From NCBI GenBank assembly GCA_023391005.1, contig JAEWBS010000060.1:1-45873 (forward strand): a DNA stretch of 45,873 nucleotides. Direction: 5' to 3'. Positions 24,939 to 32,773 of this stretch are shown here, piece by piece. Source of the stretch: Bacillota bacterium. Lineage in GTDB: Bacteria > Bacillota > Clostridia > Oscillospirales > Ruminococcaceae. Position numbers and translations under genes: made by a program. Below the pieces are notes generated by a model. That model made no database searches. It saw only the letters and a list, made by a program, of their open reading frames with translations, and was not told the origin of the DNA. The first letter of the stretch is position 1. Each line of letters opens with the position of its first letter.

Positions 24939-25688
24939 GTGCAGCGCAATTATATCAGTGGCATCCGGCTTAAAACGCCGGTAGAGGAAGACTCTTACTT
25001 GCGAAATCTGCCGGTTGTGCGCCATCTGTCGCAGGTACCAGCGCTGGCCTTCGCAAGTCCGGTCACCTTTCTGATCGGAGAAAACGGCACGGGCAAGTCC
25101 ACGTTGCTAGAGGCGATTGCCGTAGCCATCGGCTTTAACGCCGAGGGCGGCACGCGAAACTTTAATTTTTCGACCAGCAGCACCCATTCGGTGCTGCACC
25201 GGCATTTGACGCTGGTGAAAAACGCCTTCCCGAAGGATGGCTTTTTTCTGCGGGCCGAGAGCTTTTATAATGCCGCCAGCTATATTGACACGCTTGATGA
25301 AATCCCCGCTCGAAGACCTCCTGTTTCGGCCAGCTACGGGGGAAAATCTCTGCACAAGCAGTCGCACGGAGAGAGCTTTCTCGCGCTGGTCGCAAACCGC
25401 TTTGGCGGCGACGGCCTTTACCTGCTCGATGAACCGGAGGCCGCTCTTTCACCGACCCGACTGATGACGCTGATGGCGCATATGCACGCACTGGTCAAGC
25501 AGCGTTCTCAGTTTATTATCGCGACCCACTCGCCGATTCTGATGACCTACCCCGGTGCTCAGGTGTACGAGCTGTCGGCGGCGGGCATTCGCTCGGTCGA
25601 TTACCACGATACCGAGCACTATCAACTAACCCGCCGCTTTCTTGAGAACCCTGAAAAAATGCTTCATTATTTGTTGGATGAAAAATAA
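24939..25688 (+). CDS. Stand-alone ABC-type AAA ATPase (COG3910-like)
   Basis: Predicted ATPase of 249 aa with the full ABC/SMC-like set: Walker A GENGTGKST (about 47-55), a SHGES signature region (about 142), Walker B with catalytic glutamate in YLLDEPEAAL (about 161-170) and the switch histidine in ATHSPIL (about 195). It has no membrane segment and no nuclease or reverse-transcriptase partner beside it, so it is unlike two-gene defence systems. Its role is unknown. The GTG start is preferred because the extended -10 at 24903-24911 lies inside the longer frame, and AAAGGGG lies upstream of it. Confidence 0.8.
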   Translation: MQRNYISGIRLKTPVEEDSYLRNLPVVRHLSQVPALAFASPVTFLIGENGTGKSTLLEAIAVAIGFNAEGGTRNFNFSTSSTHSVLHRHLTLVKNAFPKDGFFLRAESFYNAASYIDTLDEIPARRPPVSASYGGKSLHKQSHGESFLALVANRFGGDGLYLLDEPEAALSPTRLMTLMAHMHALVKQRSQFIIATHSPILMTYPGAQVYELSAAGIRSVDYHDTEHYQLTRRFLENPEKMLHYLLDEK

Positions 25689-25850
25689 TGCATCGTTTCA
25701 GTTCGATCTCCCCATTTCAACGCGAAACCCAAAGAAGTACCCACGCTTATAGCTGGTACTTACCAAAATTCTGTTTTCGACACAGCGGCTCCCCGCGCCA
25801 TCGCGACAGTGGGGCAGCCGTGTTATGACTGGCATAAGAGGAACGGCGCA

Positions 25851-26594
25851 ATGAGAATCATCATCTCCCCCGCAAAGAAAATGACTATCGATACCGACAG
25901 TCTGGCATTCGACACGTTGCCGCGCTTTCTGCCTGAGGCGGATATCATCAAGCACGCGCTGCAAGCCATGCCGCCTAAAGCGCTGCAATCGCTATGGGAC
26001 TGCAACGACGCCATCGCCGCGCTGAATATACGACGGCTACACGCAATGGCGCTTGATAAGAACCTGACGCCCGCCATCCTCGCCTATGAGGGCATCCAAT
26101 ATCAATACATGGCGCCCGGTGTCTTTGAGGACGGGCATTTTGATTATATCGGCCGGCATCTTCGCATTTTGTCCGGTTTTTACGGGCTGCTGCGTCCCTT
26201 CGACGGCGTAACGCCCTACCGGTTGGAAATGCAAGCAAAGCTTGCGGTTGGCGGCTGCAAAAATCTTTACGCCTTTTGGGGCGGCAAGCTGGCCGAACAG
26301 ATTTGCGATGAAACCGACTTCATCTTGAATCTCGCGTCCAAGGAATACAGCCGAGCTGTGACCGCCCACCTGCCCAGACATGTGCGGGTGGTCTCCTGCG
26401 TCTTTGGGGAGTGGCGCAACGGAAGGCTGGTTGAAAAGGGCACACTATGCAAGATGGCGCGGGGGCAGATGGTGCGTTTTCTAGCTGAGCACAACATTAC
26501 CACGACCGAGGGAATTAAGACCTTTAACCAGTTGGGGTACGCTTACGCGCCCGCGCATTCCACCGACGATAGGCTGGTGTTCATCAAGTCCTAA
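25851..26594 (+). CDS. yaaA: YaaA-type peroxide stress protein
   Basis: YaaA/DUF328 protein of 247 aa, a cytoplasmic DNA-binding fold that in E. coli limits free iron and DNA damage during peroxide stress. Family signatures are MRIIISPAKKM at the N-terminus, QYMAPGVF, GFYGLLRPFD, FWGGKL and NLASKEYSRAV. AGAGGAA lies about 7 nt before the ATG; an earlier ATG (25809) has no ribosome site. The 162-bp space upstream contains an imperfect GC-rich hairpin (about 25787-25822) with no T-run. For an anaerobe, a link to oxygen tolerance is plausible. Confidence 0.93.
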   Translation: MRIIISPAKKMTIDTDSLAFDTLPRFLPEADIIKHALQAMPPKALQSLWDCNDAIAALNIRRLHAMALDKNLTPAILAYEGIQYQYMAPGVFEDGHFDYIGRHLRILSGFYGLLRPFDGVTPYRLEMQAKLAVGGCKNLYAFWGGKLAEQICDETDFILNLASKEYSRAVTAHLPRHVRVVSCVFGEWRNGRLVEKGTLCKMARGQMVRFLAEHNITTTEGIKTFNQLGYAYAPAHSTDDRLVFIKS

Positions 26595-26725
26595 CCGTTT
26601 TGCGCCGACAGGCATTATTTCGGAAATAGTACCGCGATATGATAATGACCCATCATACGCAAAAATTCTGTGTCCACAAGCTATTAAGGCCGCGCCGTAC
26701 CGCTTTTGCGGCGGTGCGGCCTTTG

Positions 26726-27340
26726 CTATTTGAGCTGTGTGCCGGTGACATGCTTTTCTCGGTAGGGGAAAGCCTTTTCAAACTCAACCAACTCCAGCGG
26801 GTCAACCTGAAAGATGTCATCCTCGTAAAAACGGCCCGTGATGCCGTTTAATGCGCCTTCGTAAAGCGGCAGCGCCATAAAAGCATCAAGATTCGTGCCG
26901 TCGCGGGTCGTTATGCCAAATTGGTCGGCGCTTTTAAACCCGAACCGATGGTAAAAATCAGGGTTGCCAAAAATAATCACAGCGGTGTACCCTGCTTTCC
27001 GCGCAATGTCCAACGTATGCCGCACCAGCGCCGAGCCGATGCCCTGTCCCTGACAGGCGGGCAGTACGCTCAGCGGTCCAAAGACCAGCACGGGATGCGC
27101 GCAACCGCCGTCGTCGATCACCCGCGCCGCCGAATACATAATATTGCCCACAATGCGGCCGTCCTGCTCCGCCACATAGTCGAGCTCGGGCAAAAACGCC
27201 GTGACGCCGCGCAGTTTATGCGCTAGCAGATGCTCGTCACAACCGGGCTTGTAGATATCCCAAAAGGCGTCCCGGGTCAGCTGCTCCACCGCGCGGTAAT
27301 CCCGCGCGGCTTCTGGGCGAAGCGTTATCATCCTGTTCAT
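26726..27340 (-). CDS. GNAT-family N-acetyltransferase
   Basis: Acetyltransferase of 204 aa with a single GNAT domain. The acetyl-CoA loop QGQGIGSALV (about 112-121) follows a beta strand ending FGPLSVLPAC, and FGNPDFYHRFGFKSA marks the C-terminal strand-helix. The acceptor substrate is not predictable. It begins inside the stop codon of the mutS2-like gene (ATGA), so its expression is tied to that gene. Confidence 0.88.
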   Translation of the reverse strand: MNRMITLRPEAARDYRAVEQLTRDAFWDIYKPGCDEHLLAHKLRGVTAFLPELDYVAEQDGRIVGNIMYSAARVIDDGGCAHPVLVFGPLSVLPACQGQGIGSALVRHTLDIARKAGYTAVIIFGNPDFYHRFGFKSADQFGITTRDGTNLDAFMALPLYEGALNGITGRFYEDDIFQVDPLELVEFEKAFPYREKHVTGTQLK

Positions 27341-29268
27341 GGCGTTGGTTCTCCTTCTTTAATCACGATCATATTGCCCTCCTGATGGCGCCGCTCGAGA
27401 ATGCGGCGCGCTTTGCGGTTTTCTACCGTATCAAGGACGATCGAAAGATCATAGTCTGCCGGATAAAGCGCGCTTGCCGGTACTTGAAGCTTGACGCGCT
27501 TATGGTTGATCTGCCTTTTGACCCCCTTGATCTGAACGCCAATTTCGCCCCGGTCGTTGGCGCGGGCGCAAACAATGCCGATCTCCTTTGCGGGATAGAC
27601 CAAGACACTGTCCCCGATCTGAAACGTATCACAGCGACGCGGGGCCTGTGGGGCTTTTTGCGCGACAATCTTTGGCGCTTCGGCGCTGCCAACGCTGTCA
27701 AGGTTTTCGATCTGCCGCGGCACCGGTACGCTTTCGGCTGTCCGCTCGGCGTAGGCCGCCTCACGGGCGCGTTTGAGCATCGGCTCAGGCATGCCGAGAC
27801 GTTGGGCAATATAAAGCGCGCAGCTTTCGCCCGCTTCTCCGATTTCAAGGCGATAAAGCGGTCTTAGGCTCTCACGGTCGAAGGCCATGCGGGCGTTGAC
27901 CAATCCCGGCGTATTAGCGGCGTAGGCCTTGATTTCGGGGTAATGGGTCGTGGCAGCAAACAGGCAGCCCTTGGCGCAAAGCGCGTCGAGAATCGCCACC
28001 GCAATGCCCATGCCCTCGGCGGGGTCGGTGCCGGAGCCCAACTCGTCGAGCAATACAAGCGATTCTCGGGTCGCCTGCCGCAGAATATCCAGCACATTTT
28101 TGATGTGGGCCGAAAAGGTCGAGAGATTTTCTGAGATGCTCTGCCCATCGCCAACGTCGCACAGCACAAGATTGTGCATGCACAGGCTGCTGCTTGCCCC
28201 AACCGGCAGGTGCAGGCCGCTTTGCGCCATCAACGAGAGCAGCCCCACCGTTTTAAGCGCGACGGTTTTGCCGCCGGTGTTGGGACCCGTGATTACAACG
28301 CCCACTGTGTCGCCGCCCGCGGTAAAATCCAGCGGAACCGCCGTCACCGTATCGAGCAGCGGATGCCGCGCCGTCACGAGCCGAATCTGCCGGTCGGTGG
28401 TGATGTCGACCGGCACAGCCCGCATAGTAAGGCTAAGCTTCCCCTTGGCAAACAGAAAATCCAACGTCTGCATCGTTTCGACATTGTGCTTTAAAGCGGG
28501 CAGATGATCGCTAACCAAAGCGGTCAGCGTATAGAGAATGCGCCGGATTTCGCTGTCCTCCTCCACCTCGAGTGCATGCAGCGCCGACTGTAACCGCCCT
28601 ACGGAGGCGGGCTCGATAAAGCAGGTGCCCCCGGTGTTGGATATTTCGACGACGGTGCCGGTCACCTCGTTTTTATGCTCGCGCTTGACCGGCAGCGTAT
28701 AGCGCCCGCCGCGCATCGAGATAAAGCTCTCGGAAAACCAGCCCTTATTTTTGCGCAGCAGCGCCTCAAGCTTTGATTTAATCTGCTCGGCGGCGGAAAG
28801 CTGCTGGCGGCGGATGTCGCAAAGGGTGTCGGAAGCGCGATCATCGAGCGCCCCGCCCCTGATACAGCGCAGCAGCTCGCCTTCTATTTCTTCGAGCGGA
28901 TCGATAGCCCCGCCATACCACGCAATGGCCGAATCGGTCGCCTCGGCGCGTTTTAAATAGGCGCGCATTCTGCGGCAGGCGGCCAGAAATACAAGCACCT
29001 GCTCAAGTTGCTCAGGCAGCAGCATCGCGTCGGCCTGCACCAACCCGAGAATCTTTTGCAGCTCGGTCATCGGCGAGAGGGGCGGCGTTCCGGCCTGCTC
29101 TAAAATGCGCCGAGCCTGAGTAGTTTCGTCGACCCAGCGCCGGGCCTCCGCTTGATTTAAGCTGGGGGCCAGCGCGAGGCAGCGAGCCTTGGCTGCTTCT
29201 GACAGCGCATTGTCGGCCAGCATATTTAATATCTTATCAAATTCAAGGGTTTTGTAATGTGAATTCAT
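27337..29268 (-). CDS. MutS2-like ATPase lacking the Smr nuclease domain
   Basis: MutS-family ATPase, 643 aa. The core (about 1-320) has the MutS2-type clamp with no mismatch-recognition domain. The ATPase is intact: Walker A GPNTGGKT (328-335), the ST-rich signature NLSTFSAHI, Walker B LVLLDELGSGTDP (408-409 is DE) and ATTHYPEIK. A KOW-like region (about 545-580) follows. Canonical MutS2 is about 780 aa and ends in an Smr nuclease domain with an HGKGTG-type motif; this protein stops at a natural TGA before it. MutS2 acts in recombination control and rescue of collided ribosomes; without Smr the cutting step must be absent or supplied by another protein. Coupled downstream to the GNAT gene. 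Confidence 0.85.
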   Translation of the reverse strand: MNSHYKTLEFDKILNMLADNALSEAAKARCLALAPSLNQAEARRWVDETTQARRILEQAGTPPLSPMTELQKILGLVQADAMLLPEQLEQVLVFLAACRRMRAYLKRAEATDSAIAWYGGAIDPLEEIEGELLRCIRGGALDDRASDTLCDIRRQQLSAAEQIKSKLEALLRKNKGWFSESFISMRGGRYTLPVKREHKNEVTGTVVEISNTGGTCFIEPASVGRLQSALHALEVEEDSEIRRILYTLTALVSDHLPALKHNVETMQTLDFLFAKGKLSLTMRAVPVDITTDRQIRLVTARHPLLDTVTAVPLDFTAGGDTVGVVITGPNTGGKTVALKTVGLLSLMAQSGLHLPVGASSSLCMHNLVLCDVGDGQSISENLSTFSAHIKNVLDILRQATRESLVLLDELGSGTDPAEGMGIAVAILDALCAKGCLFAATTHYPEIKAYAANTPGLVNARMAFDRESLRPLYRLEIGEAGESCALYIAQRLGMPEPMLKRAREAAYAERTAESVPVPRQIENLDSVGSAEAPKIVAQKAPQAPRRCDTFQIGDSVLVYPAKEIGIVCARANDRGEIGVQIKGVKRQINHKRVKLQVPASALYPADYDLSIVLDTVENRKARRILERRHQEGNMIVIKEGEPTP

Positions 29269-29328
29269 GTTATCACCTTTTTTATAATTTAGATGCGTCG
29301 CCTACCGGCGATGCGCACGAATAAAAAG

Positions 29329-29377
29329 CCCGCAAGGATACACCACACCTGTCAGTGCAGTTGCTCCCTGCGGGCAA
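29329..29377 (-). terminator. Terminator upstream of mutS2-like gene
   Basis: Minus strand: GCCCGCA (29368-29374) pairs with TGCGGGC (29329-29335), and a smaller CAC/GTG hairpin can form within the loop; TTTTT follows. It lies between the ncRNA and mutS2. Plus-strand A/T symmetry makes it potentially bidirectional. Confidence 0.6.
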
Positions 29378-29390
29378 AAAGCCAATCTAT

Positions 29391-29424
29391 AAAAAAGCGC
29401 GGACAATAAACCCTGTTGCGCTTT
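29391..29424 (-). terminator. Terminator of the candidate ncRNA
   Basis: Minus strand: AAAGCGC (29418-29424) pairs with GCGCTTT (29394-29400), followed by a T-run to 29391. Confidence 0.7.
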
Positions 29425-29585
29425 CGTATTGAGGCGGTTGAAGCAGTCTGTCAGGCATGTTCCGCAAAAAGGTAACCCAAACCAGAGGGGTATTCCCCCC
29501 GTCAGGCTGCGCCTTTTGCAGCTCTATTTAATTAGAGCTCACCATAACAGACAACACAGACATCAACACGCCACCTTTTATCATT
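29391..29585 (-). ncRNA. Candidate structured ncRNA, 6S-like (about 195 nt)
   Basis: No protein is encoded here, but a complete small transcription unit is visible on the minus strand: a near-ideal promoter, an RNA of about 195 nt and an intrinsic terminator. Its ends pair in an interrupted stem: 29571-29575 with 29433-29437, 29563-29566 with 29438-29441, 29556-29560 with 29447-29451. A large internal bubble follows, then a 7-bp hairpin (29520-29526 / 29533-29539) and an apical stem (29512-29519 / 29464-29472) capped by a GGGG/CCCC hairpin (29487-29498). Length and the rod with a central bubble match 6S RNA, which binds sigma-70 RNA polymerase. I cannot confirm the family; a raiA-type or new RNA is possible. 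Confidence 0.55.
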
Positions 29586-29591
29586 TTCTTA

Positions 29592-29620
29592 AATATGGCA
29601 TACTTTTTATTCTATGTCAA
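29592..29620 (-). promoter_or_regulatory. Promoter of the candidate ncRNA
   Basis: Minus strand: consensus TTGACA (29615-29620), exactly 17 nt, then CATATT (29592-29597) preceded by an extended TG-C. Transcription should start at an A near 29585. Confidence 0.7.
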
Positions 29621-29772
29621 GCGGCAACATATTGCCATGATCGGCCCGCGACGTCAGATTGCGTTTTCAATTTGCGTTAAAAACGCGTTATCGCTGTCGA
29701 TAACGCAAGCCTGTCTCACCCTTGGCGAACCGCCGACGGCAGCACAAATCATCAGAGAAATGGCTTTTGCCG

Positions 29773-29967
29773 TCAAGGTAGAATTTCTTGTACGCGGCCC
29801 ACCTGTCCGTCTTGCAGCATCACCTTGATGCCGCGGGGATGAAAAGCGCTGTTGGTCAAAATTTTTGCGACGACCCCTTCGGTGCGCTTTCCGGTGCGCT
29901 GGTCCGCTTTGAGCACAATGCTGACCCGTGCGCCGATCTGAATAGACGCCCTGTTTTGTCCGTTCAT
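29773..29967 (-). CDS. YwbE family protein (DUF2196)
   Basis: Protein of 64 aa matching the short YwbE family almost end to end: NRASIQIGARVSIVLKADQRTGKRTEGVVAKILTNS and a C-terminal RGIKVMLQDGQVGRVQEI. Small basic beta-rich proteins of this type are thought to bind nucleic acid; the function is not established. Last gene of the seven-gene minus-strand operon, overlapping the upstream gene by ATGA. Confidence 0.88.
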   Translation of the reverse strand: MNGQNRASIQIGARVSIVLKADQRTGKRTEGVVAKILTNSAFHPRGIKVMLQDGQVGRVQEILP

Positions 29968-30440
29968 CCAACATCCCCCTTGTGCGATAAAATATAGTCC
30001 TCAGGCACCTCCATGCGTTCGGCCGCCTGCGCCACCGTCATGCCGTCGGCCAAAAAACGGCGCACCACGGCGGTCATATTCTCACCCACCTCGACAATAT
30101 GCCCGTCGGGGTCGTAAAACCGCACGACCCGCTGGCCCCAACGGTGCGTCATGGGCGGGTGGACATAGCGGAGATCGGGCCACACCGCCAGTGTTTGAAG
30201 AAAGCTGTCTAAATCGTCCTCCTCAAAATAAAGCTCAGCCGCGTTGTGCCCAAACCGAATTTCATCGTTGGTCTTATCGATAAATCCCTGCCAGCTCTCC
30301 AGCGTTTGCAGAGAAACGGCGTCAGAAAGGGTGACATTGGCGCCAAAGTCGGCTGTGACCCGCATACCCAGCAGTTCGCAGTAAAAGTGTCTGGCGCGCG
30401 CCATATCGGCGACAGCCAGCAGTGTGCCGCTATATCTCAT
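29964..30440 (-). CDS. Glyoxalase/VOC-family protein with C-terminal extension
   Basis: Protein of 158 aa. Residues 1-125 form a VOC domain: LLAVADMARARHFYCELLGMRV start, an ELYFEEDDLDSFLQTL helix and VVRFYDPDGHIVEVGE with the usual metal-ligand glutamate. The substrate cannot be predicted. The last 30 residues (about 125-158) form a small helical tail that looks like a helix-turn-helix (MTVAQAAERMEVPEDYI), not part of the VOC fold. It overlaps the flavodoxin gene and the YwbE gene by ATGA at either end. Confidence 0.85.
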   Translation of the reverse strand: MRYSGTLLAVADMARARHFYCELLGMRVTADFGANVTLSDAVSLQTLESWQGFIDKTNDEIRFGHNAAELYFEEDDLDSFLQTLAVWPDLRYVHPPMTHRWGQRVVRFYDPDGHIVEVGENMTAVVRRFLADGMTVAQAAERMEVPEDYILSHKGDVG

Positions 30441-30829
30441 AGCGCCGTCTCGGGAGCCGAAATTTCTTTGCCGACCAAATCGACTACCTTGGCAAAGCCC
30501 GCTCGGTCCTCAAGCGTGCTGCCCTGCGAGGTGGGAACTGCGGTAATGCGCGCCCTGCCGACCGTGTTGATAAAGCTTCTGACGGCGGGCGGGAAGGTGC
30601 CGGCCCAGACCGGGAACACCACAGCGACCGACTCGTCGGCAGCGGGTTTGGGATAGCGCGCCGGCAGGCTCTTTTTCCTGACCGACATCACACAGGCCTT
30701 GATAAACCCCACCGGCCCCGCCCAGTTTTTCCCGTCCTCAATGCGCTGTGCGGTTGTGCCACAGCGCGTGGCTAGTTCCTCCGCGATCTTTTTACTGCGA
30801 TTTGTTCGGGTAAAATAATAAACCTGCAT
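30437..30829 (-). CDS. Flavodoxin-family protein
   Basis: Flavodoxin-like fold of 130 aa with the FMN phosphate loop TRTNRSKKIAEEL directly after the first strand and VVFPVWAGTFPPAVRSFI as the second flavin loop. It should be a small redox protein or NAD(P)H:quinone-type reductase. The frame is open to a GTG at 30838, but the ATG at 30829 has AAGGAG 8 nt upstream, while the GTG sits within the ribosome site, so I prefer 30829. This leaves a 5-nt gap to the upstream gene, the only non-overlapping junction in the operon. Confidence 0.85.
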   Translation of the reverse strand: MQVYYFTRTNRSKKIAEELATRCGTTAQRIEDGKNWAGPVGFIKACVMSVRKKSLPARYPKPAADESVAVVFPVWAGTFPPAVRSFINTVGRARITAVPTSQGSTLEDRAGFAKVVDLVGKEISAPETAL

Positions 30830-30834
30830 CACTT

Positions 30835-31800
30835 TCACTCCTTATTTTTATCTACGGCATAAACAAGATGAAGCATCTCTTTGCCGTTGACCTGCTTAAC
30901 ATGCTGCGCGATAATCCGCATTCCCAGCCGTTCGGCCACGCTGCGCGAAGCGGTGTTGCCGGGGCGGATATCCGCGATAACCCGCGCGGCGCCCAGCGTA
31001 TCAAAGGCATAGCCAAGCCAGCCTTTCGCGCCCTCGGCCGCATAGCCCTTGCCCCAATGGCATTTTGCCAAAATATAGCCCACGCCTAACTGAATGCTGC
31101 CGTCGATATCCTCATTGAGCAGACCCATCAGGCCGATCAATGCGCCGGTCGTTTTGTCGATGGCAGCAAAATAGGCATAGCCGTCGCTGACGTAACGCAT
31201 CAGGCAGCGGTTGATAAACTGTGTGATCTGCTCATCATTAAAGCCATATTCCCACGCGTACATCGTTTCAGGATCGCCCAGAATGGGGCGCAGCGCCGCA
31301 TGGTCGGCGTGAGAAAGACGCCGAAAGCCCAGCCGCGGCGTCTCAAGTACCCACAGCGACCGTTTCAGTACAATCTTATCGATCAGCTGTACCCCCGCCT
31401 CGACAATGGGGTGATCATAATAATCAAGATAAAAATTTTTAATGCGGCGGCTTTCGGAAAAACCGCAACGATAATAAAACGGCAGCGTGGCCGGGCTCTC
31501 CCCGGTGCCCGCCAACATCGTGTGATGGCTTGCGCCATAGCGCTGCGCCAGATATTCTACAACGCGCCTGCCGTAGCCCCGCCGCTGAGAATCCGGCGCG
31601 ACGGCGAGATTTTGCAGTTCACAGACGCCTTCGCCCTCATCGGTGACGACCGCAACGGCAACGGTGTTGCCCGCCTCGGACAGCACATACAGTTCCCCCC
31701 GCTCGAGATAGCGATCCAGCATATCCTCCTGCTCATCGGCCAACAGCAAAAGATCAAGCCAGCGTTTTTTATTTTGGGTGACCAGCTGAATTTCCATCAT
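30835..31800 (-). CDS. Tandem GNAT acetyltransferase (two domains)
   Basis: Protein of 321 aa carrying two GNAT domains. The first (about 1-145) has the acetyl-CoA loop in LAVAPDSQRRGYGRRVVEYL and ends with FYYRCGFSES. The second (about 150-321) is of the RimJ/RimL type, beginning ETPRLGFRRLSHADHAAL, with CHWGKGYAAEGAKGWLGYAF as the cofactor loop and PGNTASRSVAERLGM. Both loops look intact, so both may be active on different substrates. First ATG overlaps the thpR stop by 4 bp; a second ATG follows at once. Confidence 0.88.
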   Translation of the reverse strand: MMEIQLVTQNKKRWLDLLLLADEQEDMLDRYLERGELYVLSEAGNTVAVAVVTDEGEGVCELQNLAVAPDSQRRGYGRRVVEYLAQRYGASHHTMLAGTGESPATLPFYYRCGFSESRRIKNFYLDYYDHPIVEAGVQLIDKIVLKRSLWVLETPRLGFRRLSHADHAALRPILGDPETMYAWEYGFNDEQITQFINRCLMRYVSDGYAYFAAIDKTTGALIGLMGLLNEDIDGSIQLGVGYILAKCHWGKGYAAEGAKGWLGYAFDTLGAARVIADIRPGNTASRSVAERLGMRIIAQHVKQVNGKEMLHLVYAVDKNKE

Positions 31801-32327
31801 ATTTGCCCCTTTTGATACAGCTCGGTGTAGATCAGTCTGCCTCCGATACGCTCGGAGCGCATGAGGCTGATAGCCTCGGCCCGCACGGTGAAGGGGCTTT
31901 CGAGCAGCGTGCTGTGATCAGGCCGTGCGGTCAGCCGCACCTCGCGCGCCAACGTAATATGGGGCGAGAAGCGGCGGCGCTCGATCAAAAATCCGGCATC
32001 GGCCAGATGGCCGACCAGCGCCTGCTGCAACGACAGCAGCGACGCGTTCTCTTGCAGGCCGATCCACCAGATATCGCCGCCGTCGCGTTTAAAGCAGCCG
32101 ACATGGTCAAAGGTCAGCGCCATTGGCAAAACAGCGGTGTTATCCATCGCGTCATGGATAGCGGCAATGCGCGCGGGCGCCACCTCGCCTAAAAAAGCCA
32201 GCGTCAGATGCAGGTTCTCGGGTCGGGAGAAGTTGCCCGTTCCAAGCAACCGCAGCCGATGCTGTACGGCTATCATCTGGTCAACGGTTTGCTGATCAAA
32301 ATTAATGGCGATGAAAAGACGCATCAT
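31797..32327 (-). CDS. thpR: RNA 2',3'-cyclic phosphodiesterase (ThpR/LigT family)
   Basis: 2H phosphoesterase of 176 aa. The two catalytic HxTx motifs are HLTL (40-43) and HITL (123-126), about 80 residues apart as expected. The family opens 2',3'-cyclic phosphates on RNA ends and can ligate tRNA halves in vitro. ATGA overlaps on both sides. Confidence 0.93.
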   Translation of the reverse strand: MMRLFIAINFDQQTVDQMIAVQHRLRLLGTGNFSRPENLHLTLAFLGEVAPARIAAIHDAMDNTAVLPMALTFDHVGCFKRDGGDIWWIGLQENASLLSLQQALVGHLADAGFLIERRRFSPHITLAREVRLTARPDHSTLLESPFTVRAEAISLMRSERIGGRLIYTELYQKGQI

Positions 32328-32773
32328 ATTTCCTCCTGCAAAAGAGCGGTCAACGCTTGTATAAAGGCGCTGTCCTGCGCCGGTGTGCGCTTTTTAGGGC
32401 CCTTAAGCCGCCCGCCGCCGCTGCGGATTTTTTTTGCGGTGTGCCGCGCCAACAGCAGTCCGTCGATATTATCGGCCGTGTAGCTTCTGCCATCCTGATT
32501 AAGCACTCGTGCCCCCCGGGCCAGACACATGGCCGCGAGGCCATAGTCCTGCGTCACGACAAGATCGCCCGGCTGCACGAGGTTGACCAGCGCAAAATCG
32601 ACGCTGTCCGCCCCCTTTGAAAAAACCAGTGTCTGCGCGCCCGGCTTCTCAAAGCGATGCGCCGTATCGCAGAGAATCAGACACGGCAACTCAAAGCGTT
32701 TGGCCAGCGCTGCCGCTTCGTCCACCACCGGGCAGCCGTCTGCATCGATAAGCACACGAGCCACGCGAGTCAT
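32324..32773 (-). CDS. YaiI/YqxD family protein (DUF188)
   Basis: Protein of 149 aa of the YaiI/YqxD family, a PIN-like fold without assigned function. The N-terminal RVLIDADGCPVVDEA carries the conserved aspartate and cysteine, and VVTQDYGLAAMCLARGARVLNQDG and RHTAKKIRSGGG match the family. GGAGGG upstream of the ATG. Overlaps both neighbours by 4 bp. Confidence 0.92.
   Translation of the reverse strand: MTRVARVLIDADGCPVVDEAAALAKRFELPCLILCDTAHRFEKPGAQTLVFSKGADSVDFALVNLVQPGDLVVTQDYGLAAMCLARGARVLNQDGRSYTADNIDGLLLARHTAKKIRSGGGRLKGPKKRTPAQDSAFIQALTALLQEEI

Noticed and set aside
29391..29585. Signal recognition particle RNA, tmRNA or RNase P RNA for the ncRNA
   Set aside because: None of their conserved cores (such as the GGAAGCAGC SRP tetraloop region or the tmRNA CCA end) is present.
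30836..30838. GTG as the start of the flavodoxin gene (would give a sixth 4-bp overlap)
   Set aside because: It lies within the AAGGAG ribosome site; the ATG at 30829 has correct spacing.
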